A DNA stretch of 58,072 nucleotides from CAZCFB01 sp964511535 (GTDB taxonomy: Bacteria > Myxococcota_A > Polyangia > GCA-2747355 > CAZCFB01). The translations under genes were made by a program, and so were the position numbers. Below the pieces are notes generated by a model. It saw nothing but the letters and a program-made list of their open reading frames with translations. It searched no databases and was not told the origin of the DNA. The DNA lies in contig CAZEFW010000038.1 in the NCBI GenBank assembly GCA_964511535.1, forward strand, positions 1 to 58,072. Direction: 5' to 3'. Shown here piece after piece: positions 48,767 through 56,789 of this stretch. Position 1 is the first letter of the stretch, and each line of letters starts with the position of its first letter.

Positions 48767-50242
48767 ATGAGATCTGCCGCACCGTTCGCCCTCACCCTCG
48801 TCCTGCTGGTCCACCTGCTCGCCTCCTGCGGCGATGGCACCACCAGCGCCAACCTCGACAGCGGCCTGGACGCGAGCCCGCCGGACTTCTCCTCGGCGGA
48901 CTTCCCTCCGCCAGACCTGGCCCGCCCCGACGCGCGCCCCCCGGACCGATCGGTACCGGACCAGGCAGCTCCGGATCAGCGGGTGCCTGATCAGCTGGTG
49001 CCCGACCAGCTGGCGCCCGACCAAACGGTCCCGGATCAATTGCTCCCCGACCAGATGATTCCGGATCAGCTGGTGCCTGATCAGATGATCCCCGACCAGC
49101 TGGTGCCTGATCAGATGATCCCCGACCAGCTGGTGCCTGATCAGATGATCCCCGACCAGATGATCCCGGACCAGTTGATCCCCGACCAGATGATCCCAGA
49201 CATGCCCTGGCCCACCTGCAACGACAAGCTGAAGAACCAGGACGAGACCGACGTGGACTGCGGTGGCGCCACCTGCCCGCCGTGCGCCGTTGGCAAGACC
49301 TGCAAGCTGCCCGCGGACTGCGCCAGCAAGACCTGCTTTCAGGGCATCTGCATCGATCCCAAGGGCACCACCTGCAGCGGCGGCACGGTGCAGCTCCACC
49401 CGGGCGGCGGCTTCAAGGCGTCGCGAGTCCACGCCACCGCGGCGGCCATGCTGGGGGTGGGCAGCATCGCCGGGGACGGCAAGGGCACACTCTACGGTCA
49501 AGATCCGTACGGCAACGGCGTGTCTGGAGACCGGGTCCTCCGCGTCACCGCGGCCGGCGCCGTCTCCACCCTCGTGGCCCCGGGCGGCCTGTCCACCTGC
49601 ACGGTGAGCCAGATCACCGCCGACGCCACGGGCCACCTGTACCTCTACAACATCACCTCTTCCTTCATCATGAAGATCAGCGCCGCCACCGGGGGCGTGA
49701 CCAACTGGGTCAACCTGGCTTCGGTGGGGGGCGGCGGGTCATGCACGAACACCAGCGTCATCGCCCTGGCAGCCCGGGCCGACGGGTCACTGGTGGCCGG
49801 CTCGCCCAAGCTCGGCAGGATCTACCAGGTGCCCAAGGCAGGAAAAGGGTGGACCCCCTGGGTCTTGCTGAGCCAGCCCATGCGCATGGACCACGACGGC
49901 GCAGGCGGCGTCTACGCCACCTCCAAGGGCAAGCTGATGCATGTCACCGCGGCCAAGAAGATCTCGACCTTCTTCGATCCCACAGCCGGGCCCGGCTCCG
50001 CCGCGAGCCTGCGCCGGGACAGCAACGGCGATGTCTACTTCCTGGCCGGCAACTCGCTGTACAAGCTCGACTCGGCCGGCGCCAACCTGACACCGGTGGC
50101 GGGCTGCCTGGGCAGCACCACGGACCTGGAGTTCGACAAGAGCACAGCCGCCGCACCGGGAGGCGAGAGCATCTACATCTCGGATATCGGCAAGGGGATC
50201 TTCAAGAACGATGGGGACAGGATCTTGGAGTTGCAGCGCTAG
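48767..50242 (+). CDS. Lipoprotein with PDQ pentapeptide stalk, Cys module and beta-propeller-like domain
   Basis: A 491-residue lipoprotein (LLASC, Cys21). Residues 64-143 are sixteen PDQxx pentads. Residues about 150-200 form a Cys module (ETDVDCGG, CPPCAVGKTC, DCASKTCFQGIC) seen in many myxobacterial surface proteins. Residues about 205-490 carry repeated blades (AGDGKGTLYGQD, DATGHLYLYN, ADGSLVAGS, AGGVYATSKGK and NGDVYFLAGN), as in NHL or six-bladed propellers. It is probably a surface protein held away from the membrane. It starts 9 nt after the ligase stop; no Shine-Dalgarno sequence is clear. Confidence 0.75.
   Translation: MRSAAPFALTLVLLVHLLASCGDGTTSANLDSGLDASPPDFSSADFPPPDLARPDARPPDRSVPDQAAPDQRVPDQLVPDQLAPDQTVPDQLLPDQMIPDQLVPDQMIPDQLVPDQMIPDQLVPDQMIPDQMIPDQLIPDQMIPDMPWPTCNDKLKNQDETDVDCGGATCPPCAVGKTCKLPADCASKTCFQGICIDPKGTTCSGGTVQLHPGGGFKASRVHATAAAMLGVGSIAGDGKGTLYGQDPYGNGVSGDRVLRVTAAGAVSTLVAPGGLSTCTVSQITADATGHLYLYNITSSFIMKISAATGGVTNWVNLASVGGGGSCTNTSVIALAARADGSLVAGSPKLGRIYQVPKAGKGWTPWVLLSQPMRMDHDGAGGVYATSKGKLMHVTAAKKISTFFDPTAGPGSAASLRRDSNGDVYFLAGNSLYKLDSAGANLTPVAGCLGSTTDLEFDKSTAAAPGGESIYISDIGKGIFKNDGDRILELQR
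48956..49195 (+). repeat. 15-bp in-frame repeat coding PDQxx, with three identical 30-bp copies
   Basis: Sixteen 15-bp units encode the PDQ stalk. Within it, 49068-49097, 49098-49127 and 49128-49157 are identical 30-bp double units, a sign of recent expansion. The units at the edges are more diverged. Confidence 0.9.
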
Positions 50243-50253
50243 TAGATGAACAG

Positions 50254-50309
50254 GGAACCAGGAACGAGGAATGAGGAATAAGGAATAAGGAACTAGAAAC
50301 TAAAAATGA
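50254..50309. repeat. Eight tandem heptamers, GGAAYNA type
   Basis: GGAACCA, GGAACGA, GGAATGA, GGAATAA, GGAATAA, GGAACTA, GAAACTA and AAAATGA follow in strict 7-bp steps starting 12 nt after the lipoprotein stop. The array is AT-rich in a GC-rich genome. It lies between convergent genes. Confidence 0.75.
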
Positions 50310-50340
50310 ATAGCGGGGTGGCGCCGGGCGACTGAGCAGC

Positions 50341-50355
50341 GTCCGTTTTTCGGAC
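50341..50355. terminator. Hairpin GTCCG-TTTTT-CGGAC
   Basis: A 5-bp stem with a T5 loop lies between the convergent PDQ and coiled-coil lipoprotein genes. A second 6-bp stem, GAGCGG (50376-50381) with CCGCTC (50392-50397), ends at the stop of the minus-strand gene. Together they are a plausible bidirectional terminator. Confidence 0.4.
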
Positions 50356-50395
50356 CGAGCCAGGCGAAGCAACACGAGCGGATAGCTCAGCCCGC

Positions 50396-51046
50396 TCAGG
50401 CGCCCTTAATCTTATTGTAATCGTCCTCCGCTTCCTGCTTGTCCTTCAGCCGCTCCGCGGTCTTCTTCTTGGCGCCGGCGTGATCGGCCTGGGCTTCGCG
50501 GTGTTGCTGTTCGAACTCGGCGACCTTGGCCTCGTGCTCGGGGCCCTCGCCTCCGGCCACCTTGAGCTTGGTCAGCTCCAGGTCGGCCTGGGCCACTTTC
50601 AGGTTCGCCTCGGCCTCCTCGGCCCGGGCCTCCTGGTATTTCTCGGTGGCCTCGGTGTAGTCCAGCTTCTCCTCGGCCGCCTCCACCTTCTTCTCCATGG
50701 CCTCGACCTCGTCCTTGGCCGCGCTCACCGCCTCGTCCTTGCCGGCGTCGGACTTGGCCTTTTCAAGGTCCAGCTTCTTGTTGGCCACTGACAGATCACC
50801 CTTGGCGGCCTTGAGCTCCTTTTCTGCCTTGCCCACCGAATCCTCGGCGGCCTTGGTCTCCTTGACGGCTGCCTCGTGAGCGTCCCGTGCCTTGTAAACC
50901 ACGTCCTGTTTGACCCGGATTTTCTTGCGTTTCTCCTCCGGCAGCTTGGACAGGTCCATCTTCACCGTCTTGATGGAGCTTCCGCAACCAACGGTAATTA
51001 CGAGTAGAGCAGCGAGGATGAGGCGAAAGTGCTTGAGCGTGTGCAT
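50396..51046 (-). CDS. Coiled-coil lipoprotein
   Basis: A 216-residue protein with a lipoprotein signal (VITVGC, Cys21). Almost all of the mature part is a long charged coiled coil (Lys/Glu/Ala heptads from about residue 40 to 205), with no globular domain. It could be an envelope spacer or tether that links the outer membrane to other layers, comparable in form but not in sequence to Lpp-type proteins. It lies alone between the PDQ lipoprotein gene and the redox genes. Confidence 0.75.
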   Translation of the reverse strand: MHTLKHFRLILAALLVITVGCGSSIKTVKMDLSKLPEEKRKKIRVKQDVVYKARDAHEAAVKETKAAEDSVGKAEKELKAAKGDLSVANKKLDLEKAKSDAGKDEAVSAAKDEVEAMEKKVEAAEEKLDYTEATEKYQEARAEEAEANLKVAQADLELTKLKVAGGEGPEHEAKVAEFEQQHREAQADHAGAKKKTAERLKDKQEAEDDYNKIKGA

Positions 51047-51139
51047 TGGTATGACCTCCAGATTCAGGTTCAGGGGGGATCAGAAGCAATCACTGTTCCA
51101 ACTCTGGAAACATGCGCCAGGTCAGACGCGCGGGCCAGA

Positions 51140-51574
51140 TCAACCGCCGAGGATTTTCTTTACCTGGGCGACCTTCACCTCGCCCTGGAGCACCTCGCGC
51201 AGGGCGCCATCCTGTCCGAGGAAATAGAGGGCGGGCGGGACCATGACGGCCTTCTTGGCGCGGTATGGAGCCGCGCGGTCCGGCTCTGTGTCCATGTGGA
51301 TCCGCTCCAACTTGATGGGGGTGCCAGGGCCGAGGGCGTCGTTGAGGGCCTTCCAGGAGGCGTCGATGCGCCCCTGGGTGCACTCGCAAGCCTCGGCCTT
51401 GTCCACGAATACCACCCGGGCCACCTTGCCGGCGCTCGGGGCGGCCGGCGCCTTGACAGCGACAGCCTGCTTCGCCGGCGCGGCGGCCGGGGCCGGACCA
51501 GCGGCGGGGGCAGCCTCCTTCTGGCAACCGGCGGCCCCGACGACGAGGGTCAAAACGATGATGGTTCGGTTCAT
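51140..51574 (-). CDS. Thioredoxin-fold lipoprotein with a CxC motif
   Basis: A 144-residue lipoprotein (GAAGC, Cys17) with an Ala/Pro-rich linker to about residue 50. The C-terminal part is thioredoxin-like: VARVVFVDKAE, a CEC motif at the active-site position, IHMDTE, the cis-Pro segment VPPALYFL, and a final helix. CxC is an uncommon variant of CxxC. It is the third gene of a redox set with a CcdA-type transporter 21 nt upstream and a small thioredoxin before that, so electrons could be passed to it across the membrane. Confidence 0.75.
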   Translation of the reverse strand: MNRTIIVLTLVVGAAGCQKEAAPAAGPAPAAAPAKQAVAVKAPAAPSAGKVARVVFVDKAEACECTQGRIDASWKALNDALGPGTPIKLERIHMDTEPDRAAPYRAKKAVMVPPALYFLGQDGALREVLQGEVKVAQVKKILGG

Positions 51575-51595
51575 GAGCGATACTCCCGAGGCCCG

Positions 51596-52297
51596 TCAGG
51601 CGAGCCCGCTGTAGACGAAATAAATACCGACGCAGACGATGACAACCCCCGCGGCGCGCTTCATCAGGCCCGAAGCCCGGGACAGGCCGCGAGACTCCAC
51701 CATCTTGCGCGCCAGCCCCATGGAGGTTCCGGCCAACAGGATCATCACGCTGTGGCCCAGGGCGTAGACCAGCAGCAGCCCCGCCCCGTAAGCCACCGAG
51801 GCGCCCGTGCCCGCCAGGTAGGTCAGCAACACCACCAGGATCGGAGCCGCGCAGGGGGCGGAGACGACGCCGAACAGCAGCCCCATTACAAAGGCGCCCG
51901 CGGCCCCCCGCAGGCGCGGCTGGGACGAGAGCAGCACCGGGATGTTGAACGGGAGCACCCCTGCAAGGTGCAACCCCATCACGATACAGACCGCCGCCAC
52001 GATCCAGGTCCAGACGGGCGACACCTCCCCGTAGACCGTGCCGAGCAGGGCCGCGGCCACGCCGAGCCCCGCGAAGGTGACGCAGAGGCCCAGCACGAAC
52101 ACCAGGGAGAACAGGAACCCACGCAGCGCCGGTTTCGACGACGGCGCCTGCCCCGCCACGAAGCTCATGGTCAGCGGGATGATGGCCAGCACGCACGGCG
52201 CGGCCGAGGAGATCACGCCGCCCAGGAACACCGCGGCCACCCCCAGCCAGGGGGCGCTTTGGATGTAATGCCCGGCGTTGGCGAGGAAGCTCTCCAC
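51596..52297 (-). CDS. ccdA: CcdA/DsbD-type transmembrane thiol-disulfide transporter
   Basis: A 233-residue protein with six hydrophobic segments. Conserved cysteines lie in SSAAPCVLAI (helix 1) and VSAPCAAPI (helix 4), the pair that shuttles electrons in CcdA. The size matches the single-domain CcdA rather than DsbD. It moves reducing power from cytoplasmic thioredoxin to envelope proteins. Neighbours are a CxxC thioredoxin-like protein upstream (6 nt gap) and a CxC lipoprotein downstream, so the three form one pathway. Confidence 0.88.
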   Translation of the reverse strand: MESFLANAGHYIQSAPWLGVAAVFLGGVISSAAPCVLAIIPLTMSFVAGQAPSSKPALRGFLFSLVFVLGLCVTFAGLGVAAALLGTVYGEVSPVWTWIVAAVCIVMGLHLAGVLPFNIPVLLSSQPRLRGAAGAFVMGLLFGVVSAPCAAPILVVLLTYLAGTGASVAYGAGLLLVYALGHSVMILLAGTSMGLARKMVESRGLSRASGLMKRAAGVVIVCVGIYFVYSGLA

Positions 52298-52303
52298 CGC
52301 GCC

Positions 52304-52546
52304 CTACCCTCCCCGCTCCCGCAGCCAGGCGGTGATCTGCTCCACCCGCGGCACCTTGCCCGCGCACGCCACATCGCCGTCGATCACCAGCGCCGGCGTG
52401 ATGAACACCCCGTGCGCCGCGATGCGGTCCAGTTGCTCCACTTTCTGTACCGGGACATCCATCCCGGCGGCGTCAACGGCCTCGGTCGTGCGGCTGTACA
52501 GCTGCGCGCATCGGTCGCACCCGGCGCCAAGCACCTTGATCTCCAT
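52304..52546 (-). CDS. Small thioredoxin-like redox-active disulfide protein
   Basis: An 80-residue thioredoxin-fold protein with MEIKVLGAGCDRC at the N terminus (CxxC), the cis-Pro segment FITPALVIDG and a C-terminal helix. Length and layout match the minimal archaeal-type thioredoxins (redox-active disulfide protein 2). GGAGG precedes the ATG at 52546, which decides the start. It likely supplies electrons to the CcdA protein encoded directly downstream. Confidence 0.88.
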   Translation of the reverse strand: MEIKVLGAGCDRCAQLYSRTTEAVDAAGMDVPVQKVEQLDRIAAHGVFITPALVIDGDVACAGKVPRVEQITAWLRERGG

Positions 52547-52607
52547 GCAACCCTCCAGAAGAGATGCATACCCCGATGCCGGGCGGCCGCGCAAGCCGCA
52601 GTTGGGC

Positions 52608-54368
52608 TCAGTGGGCGGCGCCGTGGTTACAGCTGCAGTCGCACAGCTCGTGGCGCAGGTCGAGCCGGATCACGTCCATCGCCTCGTGGTAGCTGGTGTG
52701 GATCGTACCCTCGCCCAGCTGATCGAGGAACCCGGTGGAGGCGAACACCTGGCGCACCGGCTGGTGCAGGCTGACGATGTGCAGCTCCATGCCTTCGCCC
52801 CGCAGCTCCTCCAGCAGGGCCTGCAGCTCGTCCACGCCGGTGATGTCCACGAAGGCGACCCCCTTGAAGTCGAGCAGCACATAGCGCAGGGGCGGACCAT
52901 CGCTGACCCGCGATGAGTCCACCTGCTCCAGCACATGCTCCACGGTGTACTCGGCGTTGGCGAAGTAGATGGCGTTGTCCACCCGCAGGATGGTCATCTG
53001 CGGACAACAGGCGGTGCCGTGCTCCCTGGCGTTGAGGTACGCCTTGCGCTCCGCGTCCCAGGCGATGCGCACGATGCGCGGGTGCATGGAGACCCACAGG
53101 AAGAGCACCAGGGAGATGATGATCCCCATGAGCAGGGCGTAGTCCGGCTTGACCACCAGGGTCAGCACGAAGACGGTCACCGCCACCACGCCGTCGTGGC
53201 GGTTCTTGCGCCACAGGGCGAACACCTCGCGCGGGTGGAACAGCAGCATCACGGCGCTGACCACAAGGGCTCCCAGGGCGGCCCGGGGCACCTGCCGGAA
53301 CAGCGGCGTCAGGAACAGCAGCGCCACCACAACCACCACGCTGGAGATGATGCTCGACAGGCCGGAGCGCGCCCCCGAGGCGTAGTTCATGGCGCTGCGC
53401 GAGAAGGAGCCGCTCACCGGGTAGCACTGGAACAGGGCGCCGATCAGATTGGCCATGCCCTGGCCGAAGAACTCCTGGTTGACGTCCACGCGCTGCTTGG
53501 TCTGCTCGGAGATCGCCTTGCCCACCGCGTAGGTCTCGGCGAAGGAGACCAGGGCAATGACCAGCGCCGGCCCGAGCAGCGGCGGCAGCAGATCCGGGTT
53601 GAACTCCGGGAAGCTGGGCACCGGCAGGCCCGCAGGCACCTCGCCGATGACCGCCACGCCCAGGGCCTCGAGGTCGAACAGGCGCACCGCCAGCGTGGCG
53701 AGGACCAGCGCGAGCAGGGCCGCCGGGAAGTTGGGATAGCTGCGCTTGATGCCGTGGATGATGGCGAAGGCGCCGGCGCCCACGGCCAGGGTAAGCGGGT
53801 GGACGCCGGGCAGCTTGCTCACCAGCTCCACGAGGAACCCGTACCCCTCCTCGTGCCGCGTGACCGAGATGCCGAGCATGTGCGGCAGCTGGGTGGAGAT
53901 GATGATCAGCGCGGCCGCGGAGGTGAAGCCCCGCACGGTGGAGTGCGAGATGAAGGACATGATGAAGCCCACCCCGAACAGGCCCACCAGCAAGTAGATG
54001 GTCCCCACCAGGAGCGAAAGCAGGAAGGCGAGCTGCACGAACTCGGGCGACCCGGGCTGGGCCAGCGGCGACAGGGTGGTGAACACCAGCAGGCTCATGA
54101 TCGCGATGGGCCCGGTGGCGAGCTGCCGCAGGCTGCCCCACAGGGCGGCCACGGCGGGGGTCACCGCGGCGGCGTACAGGCCGTACAGCGGGGGCAGCCC
54201 CGCGAGCATGGCGTAGGCCATGGACTGGGGGATCAACACCACCGCGACGGTCAGGCCGGCGACGAGATCGCGCCGCACCGTGCCGGGGTTGACCTCACCC
54301 AGCCAGTCCGAGAAGGGGAAGAGGCGGTGGCGCAGCCTCTCCCCCGCCGGTTGACCCGCTGTACCCAT
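52608..54368 (-). CDS. SulP/SLC26 anion transporter with STAS domain
   Basis: A 586-residue protein with the SulP membrane domain (PQSMAYAMLAGLPPLYGLYA, SFAETYAVGKAISEQT, the conserved PVSGSFSRSAMNY) and a C-terminal STAS domain from about residue 440 (AIYFANAEY, LLDFKGVAFVDITGVDEL). It probably takes up sulfate, bicarbonate or another inorganic anion. The Cys/His-rich tail ELCDCSCNHGAAH is an unusual end that might bind a metal. The ATG at 54368 gives the family N terminus. The 243-nt space to the next gene shows no credible gene. Confidence 0.92.
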   Translation of the reverse strand: MGTAGQPAGERLRHRLFPFSDWLGEVNPGTVRRDLVAGLTVAVVLIPQSMAYAMLAGLPPLYGLYAAAVTPAVAALWGSLRQLATGPIAIMSLLVFTTLSPLAQPGSPEFVQLAFLLSLLVGTIYLLVGLFGVGFIMSFISHSTVRGFTSAAALIIISTQLPHMLGISVTRHEEGYGFLVELVSKLPGVHPLTLAVGAGAFAIIHGIKRSYPNFPAALLALVLATLAVRLFDLEALGVAVIGEVPAGLPVPSFPEFNPDLLPPLLGPALVIALVSFAETYAVGKAISEQTKQRVDVNQEFFGQGMANLIGALFQCYPVSGSFSRSAMNYASGARSGLSSIISSVVVVVALLFLTPLFRQVPRAALGALVVSAVMLLFHPREVFALWRKNRHDGVVAVTVFVLTLVVKPDYALLMGIIISLVLFLWVSMHPRIVRIAWDAERKAYLNAREHGTACCPQMTILRVDNAIYFANAEYTVEHVLEQVDSSRVSDGPPLRYVLLDFKGVAFVDITGVDELQALLEELRGEGMELHIVSLHQPVRQVFASTGFLDQLGEGTIHTSYHEAMDVIRLDLRHELCDCSCNHGAAH

Positions 54369-54596
54369 TGACCTTGTTTTTGCACACCGCGCACCGTATG
54401 GCCAGCCGCACTGTCCGTCGGGGGGCGGGTTTATCGGTACGGATCGGCGCGGCACTCGGTGCCGAGCCTGCCGAGGCGGTGGTGCACGGCCGCGGCGAGC
54501 CAGCGCGCCTGCTCCAGCGGGCTGTCCAGTACCATCCCGGCCTCCCGGGCAGTATGTCTCAACCGGTGGCCGTGGACCTGGGCGCAAAGTTCTGAC

Positions 54597-54602
54597 TAGA
54601 AT
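54597..54602 (+). promoter_or_regulatory. -10-like hexamer TAGAAT before a membrane protein gene
   Basis: TAGAAT ends 9 nt before the ATG at 54612, without a Shine-Dalgarno sequence. It is one of several genes in this window with this arrangement. Confidence 0.3.
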
Positions 54603-54611
54603 TCAGGCGAC

Positions 54612-55748
54612 ATGCCCCACCACCTCCTGCTTGCGACCGGTTTTGTAGAGCAGCTGCGCAGCGACACCTTCGTCAGCCCCGGCTGGAGCCTGGCGCTGGT
54701 ATACGGCGGACTCCTTGGCGCGTGCCTGTTCTGGTTTCTGGCCGAAGTCATGGTCGCCCTGCGCTTCGCGGCCCGGGCGCGCCAGGCGGACGCGTCGTAC
54801 CAGGGGGAGGCGCCCCTGTTGCCGGGGCCGGCCATCGTCCACGGCGCAGTGGAGTACGCCGCGGGGGAGGAGCGCGCGGTGCGCCTGGAGGTGGACCAGG
54901 ACGGCGAGGAGGAGGAGAGCTCGGGCTCCTGGACCACCCGCTGGACCGAGGTGGACCGGCGAGTGTTCACCGCCCCGTTCTATTTGCGGTTGGCATCGGG
55001 CAAGCGGGTGCGCGTGGAGCCCACCGAGCAGGTCTACCTGGTGGACGACATGGACGGGCTGATCCGGATCAACAAGGCGCGCCGCCGCCGGGTGGCGGAG
55101 CTCACCGAGGGAGAGATGACCTTCGCGGTGGGCGAGCTGCGCGAGGGGCCCGACCCGGAGCTGGGCACTGGCGGCTACCGGGACATCCCCCACGCCATGG
55201 TGATGCAGGCGCCGGCGGGCGAGGACCTCTACCTGAGCTCGCGGCCCCTGGGCCAGGGGTTCCGCAAGAAGGCACGCTTCGACGGCATCAGCGCGGTGGT
55301 GATCCTCGCGCTGTCGCTGCTGCTACAGCTGTGCTGGTACACCTACCACCAGCGGCTCTGGCTGGGCCACGATGTCACGGCCGACGTGGTCGGGCTCCGG
55401 CACTACACCACGAAGGACAGCGATGGCGACACGGTGCACCACTACGAGGTCACATCGCGCGCCGTGCAGGTGGAGGGCGACCTGGTGGACGAGGTGAGCC
55501 GCGCGAACTTCGGCCAGCTGCACCGCGGCATGCGCGTGCACTGGCGCGTGGTGCCGGGGTCGCCCGGTTCATCGGCCATCGGCAAGGGCGCGTCCACCAG
55601 CTGGGTCACCGGGCTGGTGCTCTTCTTCCTGCTGATCGGGGTGGCGCTGTTCTACTATTTTCGCCACAAGCTGCGCCCCTGGTACGAGCAGAAGCAGGTG
55701 GTGGAGGCGCACCAGGGTCGGCTGCCCGACGGGTTCCGCAAGCCGTAG
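54612..55748 (+). CDS. Membrane protein with GIDE-like and DUF3592-like regions
   Basis: A 378-residue protein. One N-terminal helix (about 25-47) is followed by a soluble beta-rich region (about 65-215) whose FTAPFYLRLASGKRVRVEP segment resembles the GIDE/BAM domain of MULAN-type proteins. A second helix lies near 228-246, then a DUF3592-like loop (about 255-325), and a third helix near 332-352 with a basic tail. No RING or catalytic residues are seen. The domain names rest on weak visual similarity. It is monocistronic and converges on the flippase-like gene. Confidence 0.7.
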   Translation: MPHHLLLATGFVEQLRSDTFVSPGWSLALVYGGLLGACLFWFLAEVMVALRFAARARQADASYQGEAPLLPGPAIVHGAVEYAAGEERAVRLEVDQDGEEEESSGSWTTRWTEVDRRVFTAPFYLRLASGKRVRVEPTEQVYLVDDMDGLIRINKARRRRVAELTEGEMTFAVGELREGPDPELGTGGYRDIPHAMVMQAPAGEDLYLSSRPLGQGFRKKARFDGISAVVILALSLLLQLCWYTYHQRLWLGHDVTADVVGLRHYTTKDSDGDTVHHYEVTSRAVQVEGDLVDEVSRANFGQLHRGMRVHWRVVPGSPGSSAIGKGASTSWVTGLVLFFLLIGVALFYYFRHKLRPWYEQKQVVEAHQGRLPDGFRKP

Positions 55749-55754
55749 CGCGGG

Positions 55755-56783
55755 TCAACCATCCTCCCCCGCGTCGGGAAGCTCCTGGTCCCGGCGCATC
55801 AGCTCCCTCAGCAGCCCCGGCACCCAGGGCAGGCCCATGAGCATCGGCACCAGGTAGATCGACAGGGAGAAGAACAGCCCCACGCCCATGGCCGCGGCCT
55901 CCCCTCCCTCGTGGTTACCCGCCACCGACACCATGGCCCCTTCCCGCGCGCCGATGCCCATGAACGGCCCCGGCAGGTGACCGGCGAACACCGACACCGC
56001 CGTGTAGACCAGCACCCGGGAGACCGCCACCCGCACACCGAAGGCCCTGAACAGCAGCTGGCATACCAGCACCAGCCGCCCCACCGCGGCCATGCCGTAG
56101 GCCTGAAGCAGCAGGCTCTTGCCCACGGGGATTGCCCGCCACGCGTCGAACAGCTTGCGCGCCTGCTCTGCCACCCTGACATGCACCAGCCGCGCCGCCG
56201 CCACCACCAGCTCGTGCAGGGGCGTCAGGTAGAGCAGCACCAACAGGATGGCGCACAGGCTGGCCACCGACACGCCCAGCCGTACGGGCGCCTCCCGCCA
56301 GCCAAACGCCATCCCCCCCAGCAGCAAGAACCCCCATGCCGTCAGGTTGGTGATGCGGTTGAACAGGAACGCGCCGGTGGCGCGGCCCAGGGGCACATGC
56401 AAGCGCCGCCAGGTGAACAGGATGGCCACCACCTCTCCCCCCTTGAGCGGCAGCACCAGCTGCAGCGGCCCGATGCTCAGCATCAGCCGCAACGTCTCCC
56501 GAAAGGTCAGCGGCACGCCGTGAGCCTGCAGGACCAGGTAAGTCTTGTGTACATAGATCGTCAGCCAGAGCAGCACGGAGGAGGCGAGCGCCGCCAGGAC
56601 CCACCCGGTGTTCGCCTGCTGAAGCTGCCCGGACAGCTGCTCCAGGCTCAGGTCCCAGTGGGCGGTGACCACCGCCAGCAGCGCCGCCGAGATGCACAGG
56701 CCCAGGACCACGCCGCCCACGGACTTTCCTATACCGTGGGGCCGGGGCTCGGGGGGCGGGTCGTTTTGGCGCTCAGGATCCAT
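55755..56783 (-). CDS. Flippase-like (LPG synthase TM / UPF0104) membrane protein
   Basis: A 342-residue protein with about eight hydrophobic segments matching the lysylphosphatidylglycerol synthase transmembrane family: LPLKGGEVVAILFTWRR near residue 112 and FMGIGAREGAMV near 278. The catalytic C-terminal domain of MprF is absent, so it is a stand-alone flippase-type protein, perhaps for a lipid or lipid-linked product. It starts 6 nt after a radical SAM gene and is probably co-transcribed with it. Confidence 0.83.
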   Translation of the reverse strand: MDPERQNDPPPEPRPHGIGKSVGGVVLGLCISAALLAVVTAHWDLSLEQLSGQLQQANTGWVLAALASSVLLWLTIYVHKTYLVLQAHGVPLTFRETLRLMLSIGPLQLVLPLKGGEVVAILFTWRRLHVPLGRATGAFLFNRITNLTAWGFLLLGGMAFGWREAPVRLGVSVASLCAILLVLLYLTPLHELVVAAARLVHVRVAEQARKLFDAWRAIPVGKSLLLQAYGMAAVGRLVLVCQLLFRAFGVRVAVSRVLVYTAVSVFAGHLPGPFMGIGAREGAMVSVAGNHEGGEAAAMGVGLFFSLSIYLVPMLMGLPWVPGLLRELMRRDQELPDAGEDG

Positions 56784-56789
56784 GTCCGC

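Noticed and set aside
48956..49195. CRISPR or intergenic satellite at the 15-bp repeat.
   Set aside because: The units are contiguous, in frame and code a PDQxx stalk inside a lipoprotein gene.
50376..50400. GCGGATAGCTCAG looks like the start and D-arm of a tRNA.
   Set aside because: No anticodon arm, T-arm or matching acceptor strand follows; the stretch is better explained by a short hairpin at the end of a convergent gene.
54368..54595. A 75-codon frame in the space between the SulP and membrane protein genes.
   Set aside because: No Shine-Dalgarno sequence, no recognisable domain, and a start at the very edge of the divergent gene; evidence is too weak.
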